Source: Paenibacillus sp. BIHB 4019
Lineage (GTDB): Bacteria > Bacillota > Bacilli > Paenibacillales > Paenibacillaceae
Assembly: GCF_002741035.1 (NCBI RefSeq)
Contig: NZ_CP016808.1
Location: forward strand, 6,558,501 to 6,622,500
DNA length: 64,000 nt
Reading direction: 5' to 3'
Shown here: positions 36,030-44,140 of the stretch, one piece after another
How positions within the stretch are numbered: the stretch's first letter is position 1
How the letters are laid out: every line of letters starts with the position of its first letter
The notes under the pieces: model-generated
Databases searched by the model: none
Told to the model about the DNA's origin: nothing
Seen by the model: the letters and a program-made list of their open reading frames with translations, nothing else
Translations under genes and position numbers: made by a program

Positions 36030-36128
36030 TTATCGTTTGCATACTCTCCCTGGTATAACAAACCATGCAATAGCTCCAACGCCCCAACAAAGCGCCATCA
36101 TTCGAAACCAGTGTGGCTTATTGCCCAA
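36030..36128 (-). CDS. Possible 32-residue membrane peptide
   Basis: A TTG start at 36128 is preceded at good spacing by GGAGGGG. The peptide MGNKPHWFRMMALCWGVG continues with AIAWFVIPGRVCKR: a short basic head, one hydrophobic segment and a basic tail. Too short for family assignment; it could be a small membrane protein or a chance frame. Confidence 0.35.
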   Translation of the reverse strand: MGNKPHWFRMMALCWGVGAIAWFVIPGRVCKR

Positions 36129-36212
36129 AATCCCCCCTCCAGCTAGCTATTAATTTAATAAGAAAGTGTCATCTATTTGAGATGCAAATTTCGGCTGCTA
36201 GTCGTGTTACAA

Positions 36213-36243
36213 AAACAAAAAAAAGCCTTATATTCCAAGGCTT
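36213..36243 (-). terminator. Minus-strand terminator downstream of the CRISPR remnant
   Basis: AAGCCTT/AAGGCTT stem with a 7-base loop followed on the minus strand by TTTTTTGTTTTT. It is in the right place to end a transcript that starts on the leader side of the remnant array. Confidence 0.75.
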
Positions 36244-36355
36244 CTTGCGTTCTTAAATATGGAACTGCACTTAGTTCGTAGACTCCCTACTCTTCAAAAT
36301 AGTGCTCTTTTAAAGTACGGCCTCGGTCTGCCGCATCAACTTCTGCCTTCCCCTT

Positions 36356-36453
36356 GTTTCCTTCCACACACTCATATAGAGTTCCACAACAATTTCAAAT
36401 GTTGGACTTTATCAAAGATTGGTTTCAATCCACGCACCCACACAGAGTACGAA
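36356..36453 (-). CRISPR. Remnant type I-C CRISPR array (two repeats, one spacer)
   Basis: Two 32-base units at 36356-36387 and 36422-36453 match at 23 of 32 positions and enclose a 34-base spacer. Read on the minus strand the second ends in GGGTGCGTGGATTGAAAC, the hallmark of type I-C repeats. An even weaker third unit at the same 66-base phase (36290-36321) keeps GTACG at the matching place. The best repeat is on the AT-rich side (36454 onward), the expected leader end. No cas gene is in the window. Confidence 0.65.
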
Positions 36454-36667
36454 GGCGAAAAATAGATAAATAAGTGCCATTACGGCATTCATTTATCTAA
36501 ATCACACGAAAATAATATTATAACGTCAGCAGAAAATGATTAACTTTTAAAGAATTTACTCATTTTATGTATGATTCAACAAATTTCGAGGTGCGAATCT
36601 CCTAGGCTTCTTATGGGAGCTTCACATTCGCACCACGACCCAACTCTATTCTCTATCTATAAAAATA
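36454..36667. other. AT-rich region, possible CRISPR leader remnant
   Basis: 214 bases between the conserved repeat and the egsA stop, AT-rich up to about 36590. No gene. The position fits a type I-C leader, but no leader motif can be verified from one copy. Confidence 0.35.
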
Positions 36668-37837
36668 TTACTTTCCCGCCCCTTCGTTATACGCTCTCAG
36701 CAGCGTGTAACGATTAGGCCGCACTAAATGCGCCTCACTCAAGCTGCGGGCCAGCAGCTCGTCGCTCACACCTAGCTCATCCGTGGTCGATGGCCCACCA
36801 ACTTGCTTCAGCCAGCCGCGAATGGTGTCCTCATTCGGAATTTCTGCGATCAGCTGGCTGATGCGTTCCGCATGCTCTGTTCCGCTAATGGCAGGCACCT
36901 GCCCATCCGCCAAGCGATGATACAGCCCCGAAATTTCCGCACATGCGACGCCAACCTTCGCTCCATGCAGCAGCTGGCGGTTGCCGAGGCGAATATATTC
37001 CATTTCCCAGTAATGGGACAAATGATGCTCTGCGCCCGAAGCCGAATGGGATTGCCCGAACAGCAGCATCGCAAGGCCCGATTCGATCAAAGCGCTGATC
37101 AGCGCGCGAATGCCCTCTTCGCTGCGCGAGGCAATCAGCTCTACATTTTCCACACACTGCATTAAAGCATCACGCGTAATCGTCGCTACGATATCCGAAT
37201 AAGCTTCCTCTCCCGCAAGCGAGCCGTAGGACCAATCGAACAGGGACGTATATTTGCCAAGCATATCGCCAAAGCCAGCGGCGACCATGGCGACAGGAGC
37301 CTGCGTCAGCACATCGAGATCGGCAAAAATCGCGTCTGGGCCAATCGCGGCGATCGTAATCTTTTCACCCCGAATAATAATCGGTGCTCCCTTGGAATTG
37401 AAGCCGTCTACGGACGGAGCGGTCGGCACGGATACAAACGGTATGCCCGCCGTATAAGCAGCATAACGCGTAATATCATGAAGCGTGCCAGAGCCAGCCG
37501 CTATGACTACTTCCGCAGCGTAATGCTGAATATCAAGCAGCAGCTGCACTATGGATACTTCGTCCGCAATGACGTCTCCCTGTTGGTTAGGCTTAATGAG
37601 CGTTGCCTTAACCGCAATATCTTGCGCAGCAATTGCCGCTTCCAATTGTTTTCCAGCTATTTCATATGTGATGCTGTCGGACACGATTAAAACGTTGCGA
37701 TAGCCCTTTTGTACCAAATAAGGTGCGACCTGCTGAGTGGCTCCACGTTCAATAAGCAGCGGTTCAATTACGATGGACTGGACGGCGGAGGCGTCATAGC
37801 CTGCGGCAGCCAGCTTGAATTTTTCCATTAGCGTCAT
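36668..37837 (-). CDS. egsA: AraM/EgsA-type sn-glycerol-1-phosphate dehydrogenase
   Basis: NAD(P)H-dependent enzyme that reduces dihydroxyacetone phosphate to sn-glycerol-1-phosphate. The family motifs GSGTLHDITRYAAY, PTAPSVDGF and the metal-site region SHSASGAEHHLSHYWEM are present. In Bacillus it works with PcrB to make heptaprenylglyceryl phosphate, an archaea-like ether lipid. The ATG at 37837 (MTLMEKFK) has AAGGGA about 12 bases upstream; the frame extends 16 codons further. 389 residues. Confidence 0.9.
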   Translation of the reverse strand: MTLMEKFKLAAAGYDASAVQSIVIEPLLIERGATQQVAPYLVQKGYRNVLIVSDSITYEIAGKQLEAAIAAQDIAVKATLIKPNQQGDVIADEVSIVQLLLDIQHYAAEVVIAAGSGTLHDITRYAAYTAGIPFVSVPTAPSVDGFNSKGAPIIIRGEKITIAAIGPDAIFADLDVLTQAPVAMVAAGFGDMLGKYTSLFDWSYGSLAGEEAYSDIVATITRDALMQCVENVELIASRSEEGIRALISALIESGLAMLLFGQSHSASGAEHHLSHYWEMEYIRLGNRQLLHGAKVGVACAEISGLYHRLADGQVPAISGTEHAERISQLIAEIPNEDTIRGWLKQVGGPSTTDELGVSDELLARSLSEAHLVRPNRYTLLRAYNEGAGK

Positions 37838-37939
37838 GAGTTCGTTGTCCCTTCTATCTTCAAAGTTATACACGAACATTGTCACGCGCTATTGGCAGGT
37901 TTGTCAACCTTTGGCTAGCAGGCTTCGCCGCACCTTCCT

Positions 37940-38683
37940 CTAAGCATCCAGCTTTTTGTTCAGCAAGTACAGCATAATGCTCACAAGAATAGCACCGATC
38001 GCGATTTCAAACGCCATAACGCCCCAGTTTCCAATCGAAATATCGCCTGTTGGAGACATAAAGAAAGACAAGCTTGAAGAGCTAGGCTCTGAGGCCATCG
38101 TGCCGAATAAATCATCGTTAAACAAAAATTTTTCCGCATAGCTAATGACAAATTGCATCAGAACGAACACCGCTATTGCCACCCATGGAAAAAGCTTTTT
38201 ATTAAATAGATGCCCTACTGTTATCGAAAAATAGACCATCAGCATCAAAAATAGGAGCATCCAAAATATTAAAATAAAAAACAGGACGCCCGTCTCGAAA
38301 TTAGGCGGACCCACTGCATCCAGCGAGGCGCTTGGAGACAGCCATTTAAACAGCCCGACATGAAGCAGCACGAGCCCACTCAGCGCAGCCGATAATACGA
38401 ATTGCAGCAGAAGCGGCGAAGCGATTGTTTTCCACGTGGCCAGCGGCAATAAGCGGCGACCGTACGATTTGAGGTTGTGGGAGTACGTCTTTGAGGAAAA
38501 TATGATCAACATGAGGGCAACGAATAAATAACCCATGAACATTAATGTAAGCGACAATGCAGGCTGCCAATTGCGAGCTGCACTAAAAAAGGAAAGTGCT
38601 CCCTCCAAAATAATAAGCGCAGCAGCCGAGCCCATAATTAAATTCGCATTGCGTTTCCAGTCATATTTCAATAAGTTTATCAT
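37940..38683 (-). CDS. ABC transporter permease (ABC-2 like)
   Basis: 247 residues with six membrane helices and no further recognisable domain. It overlaps the end of the ATPase gene by four bases (ATGA), so the two form one transporter. Together with the GntR regulator this is the layout of the Ytr-type operons of Bacillales. Substrate unknown. Confidence 0.8.
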   Translation of the reverse strand: MINLLKYDWKRNANLIMGSAAALIILEGALSFFSAARNWQPALSLTLMFMGYLFVALMLIIFSSKTYSHNLKSYGRRLLPLATWKTIASPLLLQFVLSAALSGLVLLHVGLFKWLSPSASLDAVGPPNFETGVLFFILIFWMLLFLMLMVYFSITVGHLFNKKLFPWVAIAVFVLMQFVISYAEKFLFNDDLFGTMASEPSSSSLSFFMSPTGDISIGNWGVMAFEIAIGAILVSIMLYLLNKKLDA

Positions 38684-39378
38684 TCTGAAAATACCTCCCT
38701 GAATAGTTCATCTACACTTTTGCCATGCTTGGAGCGTATGCTCTCCACATCCTGACGCAGTGAAACTTCACCGTTTTGAATAAAAATGACTTCATCGAAA
38801 ACCCGTTCAATGTCGGTAATTAAATGCGTCGAGATAAGCACGCAGCTGTCTTCATTATAAAACTTAACGATGGCGTCCAAAATTTTGCCCCGCGCGACGG
38901 GATCAACACCGCCTATCGGCTCATCGAGCAAATAAAGCTTAGCTTGGCGCGACATCGCCAGCGTGAGCTGCAGCCGCTCATTCATCCCTTTGGATAAGGA
39001 ACTAATGCGATCATTGCGATCCAGCTTCAAAAAATCGAGCATGCTTCCCGCTTTCTCCTGATCGAAGTCCTTATAAAAGTCACTGAAAAAACGAAGGGCA
39101 TCCTTCACCCGCATCCACGACTCGGTTACCGGCTGATCCGGCATAAAGGACGTAACGGCCTTCGTCCCGATGCCAATCGGCTCTCCGCAAATTCGAACGC
39201 TTCCTGAGGTTGGCTGAATGAGTCCTGCCGCCAGCTTCATGAGTGTACTCTTGCCGCTGCCATTGCTGCCTAGCAGACCTATTATTTTGCCAGCTTCCAG
39301 GTTTAAATTAATATTATGCAGCGCTTTTCTCGATCCGTAAGTTTTCGTTACGCCTTGCAGTTCAACAATCTTCTTCAT
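38680..39378 (-). CDS. ABC transporter ATP-binding protein
   Basis: 232 residues: Walker A GSNGSGKST, signature SSLSKGMNERLQLTLAMS, Walker B LYLLDEPIGG and the switch His in STHLI. The start is ATG at 39378 (MKKIVEL) behind GGGGAG; the frame continues upstream into gntR. It is the second gene of the gntR-ATPase-permease operon. Confidence 0.9.
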   Translation of the reverse strand: MKKIVELQGVTKTYGSRKALHNINLNLEAGKIIGLLGSNGSGKSTLMKLAAGLIQPTSGSVRICGEPIGIGTKAVTSFMPDQPVTESWMRVKDALRFFSDFYKDFDQEKAGSMLDFLKLDRNDRISSLSKGMNERLQLTLAMSRQAKLYLLDEPIGGVDPVARGKILDAIVKFYNEDSCVLISTHLITDIERVFDEVIFIQNGEVSLRQDVESIRSKHGKSVDELFREVFSE

Positions 39379-39397
39379 TCGTTTATTCTCCCCCCGC

Positions 39398-39772
39398 CTA
39401 TTTGTGCTCTTCCTTGCTAACCGCTTCCGTAACAATCGCTACAATGTCATCCTTCTTAAAGCCCAAATCGCGCATCCCCTGAATGAAACGTCCGAGCAAG
39501 TCAGCTGCCATTTCTTTCTTAATGCTCACTATCGCCGCCTCCTCGCTCGTTACATATCTTCCAAGTCCCCGTCTTGTTTCGACGATGCCTTCACGCTCCA
39601 GCTCCTGAAAAGTACGCTGGATCGTATTCGGATTGATTTGCAGCTCCACTGCAAGCTCGCGCACCGAATCGATTTTATCGCCGGGATTAAGCTTCCCGCT
39701 AATAATTTGCTGTTTAATATAGTTCATGATCTGGATGTAGATCGGCTGGTTGTTGTCAAATTCAATCGGCAT
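39398..39772 (-). CDS. GntR family regulator, YtrA subfamily
   Basis: 124 residues: an N-terminal winged helix (PIYIQIMNYIKQQIISGKL; SVRELAVELQINPNTIQRTFQELE) and a short helical tail, the size of the YtrA subfamily that lacks a large effector domain. It heads the ABC transporter operon and probably represses it by binding the palindrome in front of its gene. GGAGGTG precedes the ATG. Confidence 0.9.
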   Translation of the reverse strand: MPIEFDNNQPIYIQIMNYIKQQIISGKLNPGDKIDSVRELAVELQINPNTIQRTFQELEREGIVETRRGLGRYVTSEEAAIVSIKKEMAADLLGRFIQGMRDLGFKKDDIVAIVTEAVSKEEHK

Positions 39773-39792
39773 AAGTCACCTCCGTGTTAATG

Positions 39793-39824
39793 TGTTAGTG
39801 TCATATTTAAATAGTACACTAACA
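39793..39824. promoter_or_regulatory. Palindromic operator of the gntR-ABC operon
   Basis: TGTTAGTGT and ACACTAACA face each other around 14 bases. On the minus strand TTTACA-17-TACTAT forms a promoter whose -10 lies inside the palindrome, so binding would block transcription. The AGTGT/ACACT half-sites fit known YtrA-type operators. Confidence 0.7.
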
Positions 39825-39847
39825 TTCTGTTGTTGTAAAGAGCTGGA

Positions 39848-39891
39848 TAAAAAAAGGCTGCCTCCAATCGCCCACGGGCGCTGAAAGCAGC
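39848..39891 (-). terminator. Terminator after the chemotaxis receptor gene
   Basis: Minus-strand outer stem GCTGC/GCAGC and inner stem CGCCC/GGGCG, then a run of seven T. Confidence 0.75.
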
Positions 39892-39938
39892 TATGCCATT
39901 GTTGCTATTCCCTTTTCCAAGCCGCTCTAAAGGCTAGC

Positions 39939-41708
39939 TTACACCTTGAATACAGCCGCTTTTTCGCGCAAATTAGTGGAAGAACCCTGCAGTTTCTCAG
40001 CCAGCTCTTGAAGCTGGATCGATACCTCGAACTGATCTTCGGACATACCGCTCATCTGCTCCATTTTGCCATTTACCTCGGAGGAGGTTTGCAGCAGCTT
40101 GTCAACTGAGCCAACAATATCGGTAATGCCTTTTGTAATTTCATCAATGCCGACCGAAATTTCGCCCATTTGCTCGGACAATACGCTGCTTTGGTTTTCC
40201 AGACCATTAAACATTTCGCTAGCTGTCACCGATGCCTGCTTCGTCGTTTCAATCACTTCCGAGAAGCTGCTCAAGCTTTGGCTGCTGTCTGCAAAATCGT
40301 TCTGAATAAGCTTAAGCTCCTTCGTAATATCTTTGGAAATGATATCCGTCTGGCTCGACAGCTTGCGAATTTCCTCCGCTACTACAGCAAAGCCTCTGCC
40401 ATGCTCGCCTGCACGCGCCGATTCAATCGAAGCATTCAGCGACAATAAATTCGTCTGTGTGTTCAAATCCTGAATGCCGCCCAAAAACTTCGTTACATTA
40501 TTGTAGCGTTCATTGATTCGGTCGAAGGACTCGGTAACACGGGCAAATTGCTGCACCGTCTGATTCACCATCTGCACAACGCCCTTCATATCGGTGGAGC
40601 CAGTGCGCGATGACTCTCTCATTTCTTTCATATCGCGATTAATATATTCGGTTGAAGCCGCAATTTGCTGCGAGCTTGCCGATATTTGCTCCGTTACGGC
40701 CGAGATCGAAGTTGCATCATCATACTGGGTCATCAAAATCGTTTTGCCGTTTCCGATCTCCTCCTTCACCTGCTCGGAAGCGTTCTGATTGCGAACAATC
40801 ATATCGCCCATATTGCGCGAGGCTTGCAGAACAACCGTGCTTACATCCATAGTCGAACGAAGGGTGTCACGAAGCGCACTACCCATTTGCGCCAGCGAGC
40901 GGTCAATTTGACCAAATTCATCTTGGCGATCCAGCTTCTCATCATAGGTGAAATCGTTATTCTGATACGCGGCAATACGCTTCGTTAAACCAACGATGCC
41001 TTTTTTTACGTTCCGGCTTAATGAATACGACATGAGGAACGGCAGTACTGCCAGCAAAACAATATTGATGATAATGATCGTATTTGCAGCTGCGATACTT
41101 TTATTTAATGTCTCCTGTGTAGCGACCGTATCTACTTCCAGCCAATTTTCTACTGTTTCATTCGCAAAGCTAAGAACAATCGTATATGTACTGACAAGCT
41201 GTTTGACCTTGGCGGAGCGGTCTTCAATGGTGAGCAGGCTGTGATTGCCGTTTTCTTTATTAAGCTGCTCCAGTGCAAGGCCAAACACATTGCCTTGGTT
41301 CGAATAGGCGGTGCCGTTATCCCCATGAGGATATTTTTCATCCAGGTACGCTAGTGTAACCTTCAATTTTTCTACCCGCTCGGGCATCGACTTAAGTGCC
41401 AAGTTGATTCCATCGTCGCCGGTGCTGCCGTTTTCTACGGCATCAATCATCGAAAGCAGCGTGCGCAGCATCGAATCCGATATCCCTTGATATTCTTTTT
41501 TGGCCTCCTGAAGCTCATTGGAAGCTTTCACTGCACTTCTAACCGAAGCATTTTGCATAAAAATCCACCCGCCAGCGACGACGTTGAACAAGGTGATTAA
41601 TGAAGTGATAAACAACAGCTTCGTTGTAACCTTTTGTTTCTTCAAGAAATCAGAAATCCTTGATGTCCATTTTAACCATTTTGCCTCTCTCAATCGGTTA
41701 ATCATCAT
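39939..41708 (-). CDS. Methyl-accepting chemotaxis protein
   Basis: 589 residues: a cytoplasmic head, TM1 (about 31-51), an extracytoplasmic sensor of about 150 residues, TM2, a HAMP-like linker and the signalling domain with the hairpin tip motif [31 protein letters not shown] (shown in part). The start is ATG at 41708, close behind GGAGAG; a second ATG follows at once. The ligand is unknown and no chemotaxis genes are adjacent. Confidence 0.9.
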   Translation of the reverse strand: MMINRLREAKWLKWTSRISDFLKKQKVTTKLLFITSLITLFNVVAGGWIFMQNASVRSAVKASNELQEAKKEYQGISDSMLRTLLSMIDAVENGSTGDDGINLALKSMPERVEKLKVTLAYLDEKYPHGDNGTAYSNQGNVFGLALEQLNKENGNHSLLTIEDRSAKVKQLVSTYTIVLSFANETVENWLEVDTVATQETLNKSIAAANTIIIINIVLLAVLPFLMSYSLSRNVKKGIVGLTKRIAAYQNNDFTYDEKLDRQDEFGQIDRSLAQMGSALRDTLRSTMDVSTVVLQASRNMGDMIVRNQNASEQVKEEIGNGKTILMTQYDDATSISAVTEQISASSQQIAASTEYINRDMKEMRESSRTGSTDMKGVVQMVNQTVQQFARVTESFDRINERYNNVTKFLGGIQDLNTQTNLLSLNASIESARAGEHGRGFAVVAEEIRKLSSQTDIISKDITKELKLIQNDFADSSQSLSSFSEVIETTKQASVTASEMFNGLENQSSVLSEQMGEISVGIDEITKGITDIVGSVDKLLQTSSEVNGKMEQMSGMSEDQFEVSIQLQELAEKLQGSSTNLREKAAVFKV

Positions 41709-42046
41709 TTTCTCTCCATCTCTCCTATTACACTGAAAAAACAAAAGCTATCCAATCACCGCCACGAATTGAACAGCTGAATCAGCCTATAGTCCTGTAC
41801 CGGTGGTTTGGCTGCCATAGTTCAATACCTTAGGCCCATAACTTTGCGCCCTTATTTTTCAATAAGTTTGCCTTTTTCAGTATGTAATTTTCTATTTATT
41901 TCGACACTTTTAAAGTATAATTTAGGAAAACCTTTTTGTAAATTATAAAAAGCGAGATTATCTGACATGATACTTTGAAACTAGTGCCTAACAACGTTAT
42001 AATATTAGCGAATGCTAGCTATTAAAGAGATTTTAGGGGGGACAAG
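41709..42046. other. Divergent intergenic region
   Basis: 338 bases between the receptor gene and the DUF2536 gene. It holds the promoter of the latter (41975-42003) and another TATAAT at 41916-41921 with no good -35. No gene seen. Confidence 0.5.
41975..42003 (+). promoter_or_regulatory. SigA-type promoter of the DUF2536 gene
   Basis: TTGAAA (41975-41980), 17 bases, TATAAT (41998-42003). Confidence 0.8.
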
Positions 42047-42256
42047 ATGGATTTTCGACTGGATTTAATTGAGGATAAAATCGAATTTTTTGAGGCTTTT
42101 GACTTACGAACGCTGGAAAAGCACATTGACCAGCAAATTGAAGCGAATAAAGCACTGCTATTACAAGTTCATGCGATTAGTCATCATGCCGTGTTTCATC
42201 CCGATCGCGGGAAAATGCTGTACAGCGCAGTCGTTCATTTTAAAGTTAAAAAATAG
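42047..42256 (+). CDS. DUF2536 family small protein
   Basis: 69 residues, MDFRLDLIEDKIEFFEA at the start and a conserved middle with NKALLLQVHAISHHAV. It resembles YrzA/DUF2536 proteins of Bacillales; function unknown. AGGGGGG precedes the ATG. It has its own promoter and terminator. Confidence 0.8.
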   Translation: MDFRLDLIEDKIEFFEAFDLRTLEKHIDQQIEANKALLLQVHAISHHAVFHPDRGKMLYSAVVHFKVKK

Positions 42257-42259
42257 GCC

Positions 42260-42293
42260 AATTCGGGCATTTGACCGCTGCCCGAATTTTTTT
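42260..42293 (+). terminator. Terminator after the DUF2536 gene
   Basis: AATTCGGGCA/TGCCCGAATT stem with a 9-base loop and a T run. Confidence 0.92.
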
Positions 42294-42314
42294 CAAAAAA
42301 ATTTAAAAAAGGTA

Positions 42315-42344
42315 TTGCATCCTCCTAAAGTTCTGTGGCATAAT
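42315..42344 (+). promoter_or_regulatory. Promoter of the tRNA pair
   Basis: TTGCAT (42315-42320), 18 bases, CATAAT (42339-42344), 26 bases before the first tRNA. Confidence 0.6.
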
Positions 42345-42370
42345 ACATCTTGTGTCCGATACATAACCGC

Positions 42371-42446
<76 letters not shown>

Positions 42447-42455
42447 TTTTTTTCC

Positions 42456-42529
42456 CGGGACGTAGCTCAGCTTGGTAGAGCACCTGGTTTGGGACCAGGG
42501 GGTCGCATGTTCAAATCGTGTCGTCCCGA
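42456..42529 (+). tRNA. tRNA-Pro (anticodon TGG)
   Basis: Cloverleaf with acceptor CGGGACG/CGTCCCG, anticodon TGG in loop TTTGGGA and T-loop TTCAAAT. The 3' CCA is not encoded. It lies 9 bases after tRNA-Thr, so both come from one transcript. Confidence 0.96.
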
Positions 42530-42554
42530 TATTTCATAAGTTGTTTCAAGCAGG

Positions 42555-42587
42555 CCCTCTAACTTAGAAGGGTTTTTTATTTTTTTC
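42555..42587 (+). terminator. Terminator after the tRNA pair
   Basis: CCCTCTA/TAG-A-AGGG stem, with one bulged A, followed by TTTTTTATTTTTTT. Confidence 0.8.
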
Positions 42588-42594
42588 ATTTAAG

Positions 42595-42645
42595 AAAAGC
42601 CGCGCTTAGCTGGAAGTTTTGCTGCCCCCGCTAAGCGCGGCTTTT
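42595..42645 (-). terminator. Terminator at the end of the carotenoid operon
   Basis: A perfect 16-bp stem AAAAGCCGCGCTTAGC and its complement around a 19-base loop, 17 bases beyond the last carotenoid gene. It has T on both sides and may work both ways. Confidence 0.85.
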
Positions 42646-42661
42646 CTTTTGCCCAATAGAT

Positions 42662-44140
42662 TCATGAATGATGCTGCCGAATCATCGCCTCTGCGGTGAG
42701 CAGCCCCGACAGAGCAACCATCGGCGTTCCCCCGCCGGGATGGGTCGTTCCGCCCGCAAACCATAGTCCGCGCAAATCCGCACGATTGGACGGCCGCAAA
42801 AATGTCTGCTTTGCTGAGTTCGAGGAAATGCCATAGATCGCGCCGCGAAATGCCGACGTATCCCGCTCCAAATCCTCCGGTGTATACGAAGCAAGCTGCT
42901 CCGCTTCCCGGTCCAGTCCCTCCAAGCCATAGGCAGCCAGCTGCTTCAATAGACGGCCCTGATAGCGCTCCGCCTCCCTCTCCCAGCTCCAAGCGCCCGA
43001 CGTATACGGGGCATTCGCCAAAATAAACAGGTTGCTGCCCCCTTCCGGCGCCAGTTCCTGTTCCGAATAGGCGGAGCAGCATACATAAATCGCAGGATCG
43101 GCAGGAGCCTCGCGGCGCGCGAAAATCGCCGAAAATTCCTCCCCATACCTTTCCGGATAAAATACAGTATGATGCCGCAGCTTATCGTAACGTCTGCGAA
43201 TGCCTGCAAGAATGACAAAGCCGGACAGAGAAGGCTCGTAAGTTGAAATATGGCGATTCGTCATGGCAGGCCGCAGCTGCTCGCCGAGCAAATCGCGGCA
43301 TACGGACAGCACATCTCCGTTCGCGAGCACCAGATCGGCTGGCACAAAACCGCATTCCGTCTCTACTCCGCTTACGCCGCCGCCTTTTGCAGCAATCCGC
43401 TGCACACGCAACGAGGTGCGTATTTCCGCCCCCATTTCCTCCGCAAGCTGGCGCAGCCCTTCAACGATGCTGTAGGTGCCGCCTCGAACACCAAAAACGC
43501 CAAGCTCTGTCTCGACATGCGGCAGCATCGCGAAGATTGCTGGCGCCCGATCAGGCGCAGATCCGACATAGGTCGCATAACGTCCAAACAAGGCCAGTGT
43601 GTTGGGATGGCTAAAATAGCGGCGCAGCAGCACGGACAGCTTTGTCAGCGGGCGAATGCGGATGAATGCCGCAGCTAGCGCAGGACTTAGCTTATCTTTC
43701 CAGGAAACCAGCATTTTGTTCATAAAATGACGCTCCGCCTGCCCATACAACGCCGCGGCCTCGTTCATAAACGCCCGATACCGCCGGGCATCCTCCGGGC
43801 TGTAACGGGCAATTTGCTCCTCCATCTCAGCCGGATCAGCGGATAAATCCACGACCGAGCCATCTGCAAAGCAATTGCGCGTCCCATGCTCCAGCCGATA
43901 AAAATCGATATAGTCCTCGATGTCGCGGCCTACAGAAGCAAACACTTTACGAAAAGCATGCGTCATCGTAATCGTGCTTGGTCCCCGGTCGAAGCGGTAT
44001 TCCCCCAGCTGAATGCGCTGGAGCTTGCCTCCTACTTTCTCCTGCTGCTCCAGCACGGTGACCGCATAACCTGCATGCGCAAGGCGCGCTGCTGCGGATA
44101 AGCCGCCGATGCCGCCGCCAATGATGACAACCCGCTTCAT
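42662..44140 (-). CDS. Carotenoid FAD-dependent desaturase/oxidase (CrtI/CrtN/CrtP family), last gene of operon
   Basis: 492 residues with the dinucleotide-binding GGGIGGLSAAARLA at the N-terminus, RFDRGPSTITM, and the C-terminal FAD motif WFAGGTTHPGGGTPMVALSG. It is closest in pattern to CrtP/CrtI-type enzymes but its step cannot be fixed by reading. Because it sits with CruF and the second glycosyltransferase, it may act as a CrtD-like 3,4-desaturase on the hydrated end (inference). The ATG at 44140 overlaps the upstream stop in ATGA. Confidence 0.87.
   Translation of the reverse strand: MKRVVIIGGGIGGLSAAARLAHAGYAVTVLEQQEKVGGKLQRIQLGEYRFDRGPSTITMTHAFRKVFASVGRDIEDYIDFYRLEHGTRNCFADGSVVDLSADPAEMEEQIARYSPEDARRYRAFMNEAAALYGQAERHFMNKMLVSWKDKLSPALAAAFIRIRPLTKLSVLLRRYFSHPNTLALFGRYATYVGSAPDRAPAIFAMLPHVETELGVFGVRGGTYSIVEGLRQLAEEMGAEIRTSLRVQRIAAKGGGVSGVETECGFVPADLVLANGDVLSVCRDLLGEQLRPAMTNRHISTYEPSLSGFVILAGIRRRYDKLRHHTVFYPERYGEEFSAIFARREAPADPAIYVCCSAYSEQELAPEGGSNLFILANAPYTSGAWSWEREAERYQGRLLKQLAAYGLEGLDREAEQLASYTPEDLERDTSAFRGAIYGISSNSAKQTFLRPSNRADLRGLWFAGGTTHPGGGTPMVALSGLLTAEAMIRQHHS

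Noticed and set aside
36259..36465. 68-codon plus-strand frame across the CRISPR remnant
   Set aside because: It has no ribosome binding site and its length comes from reading through the degenerate repeats and spacer.
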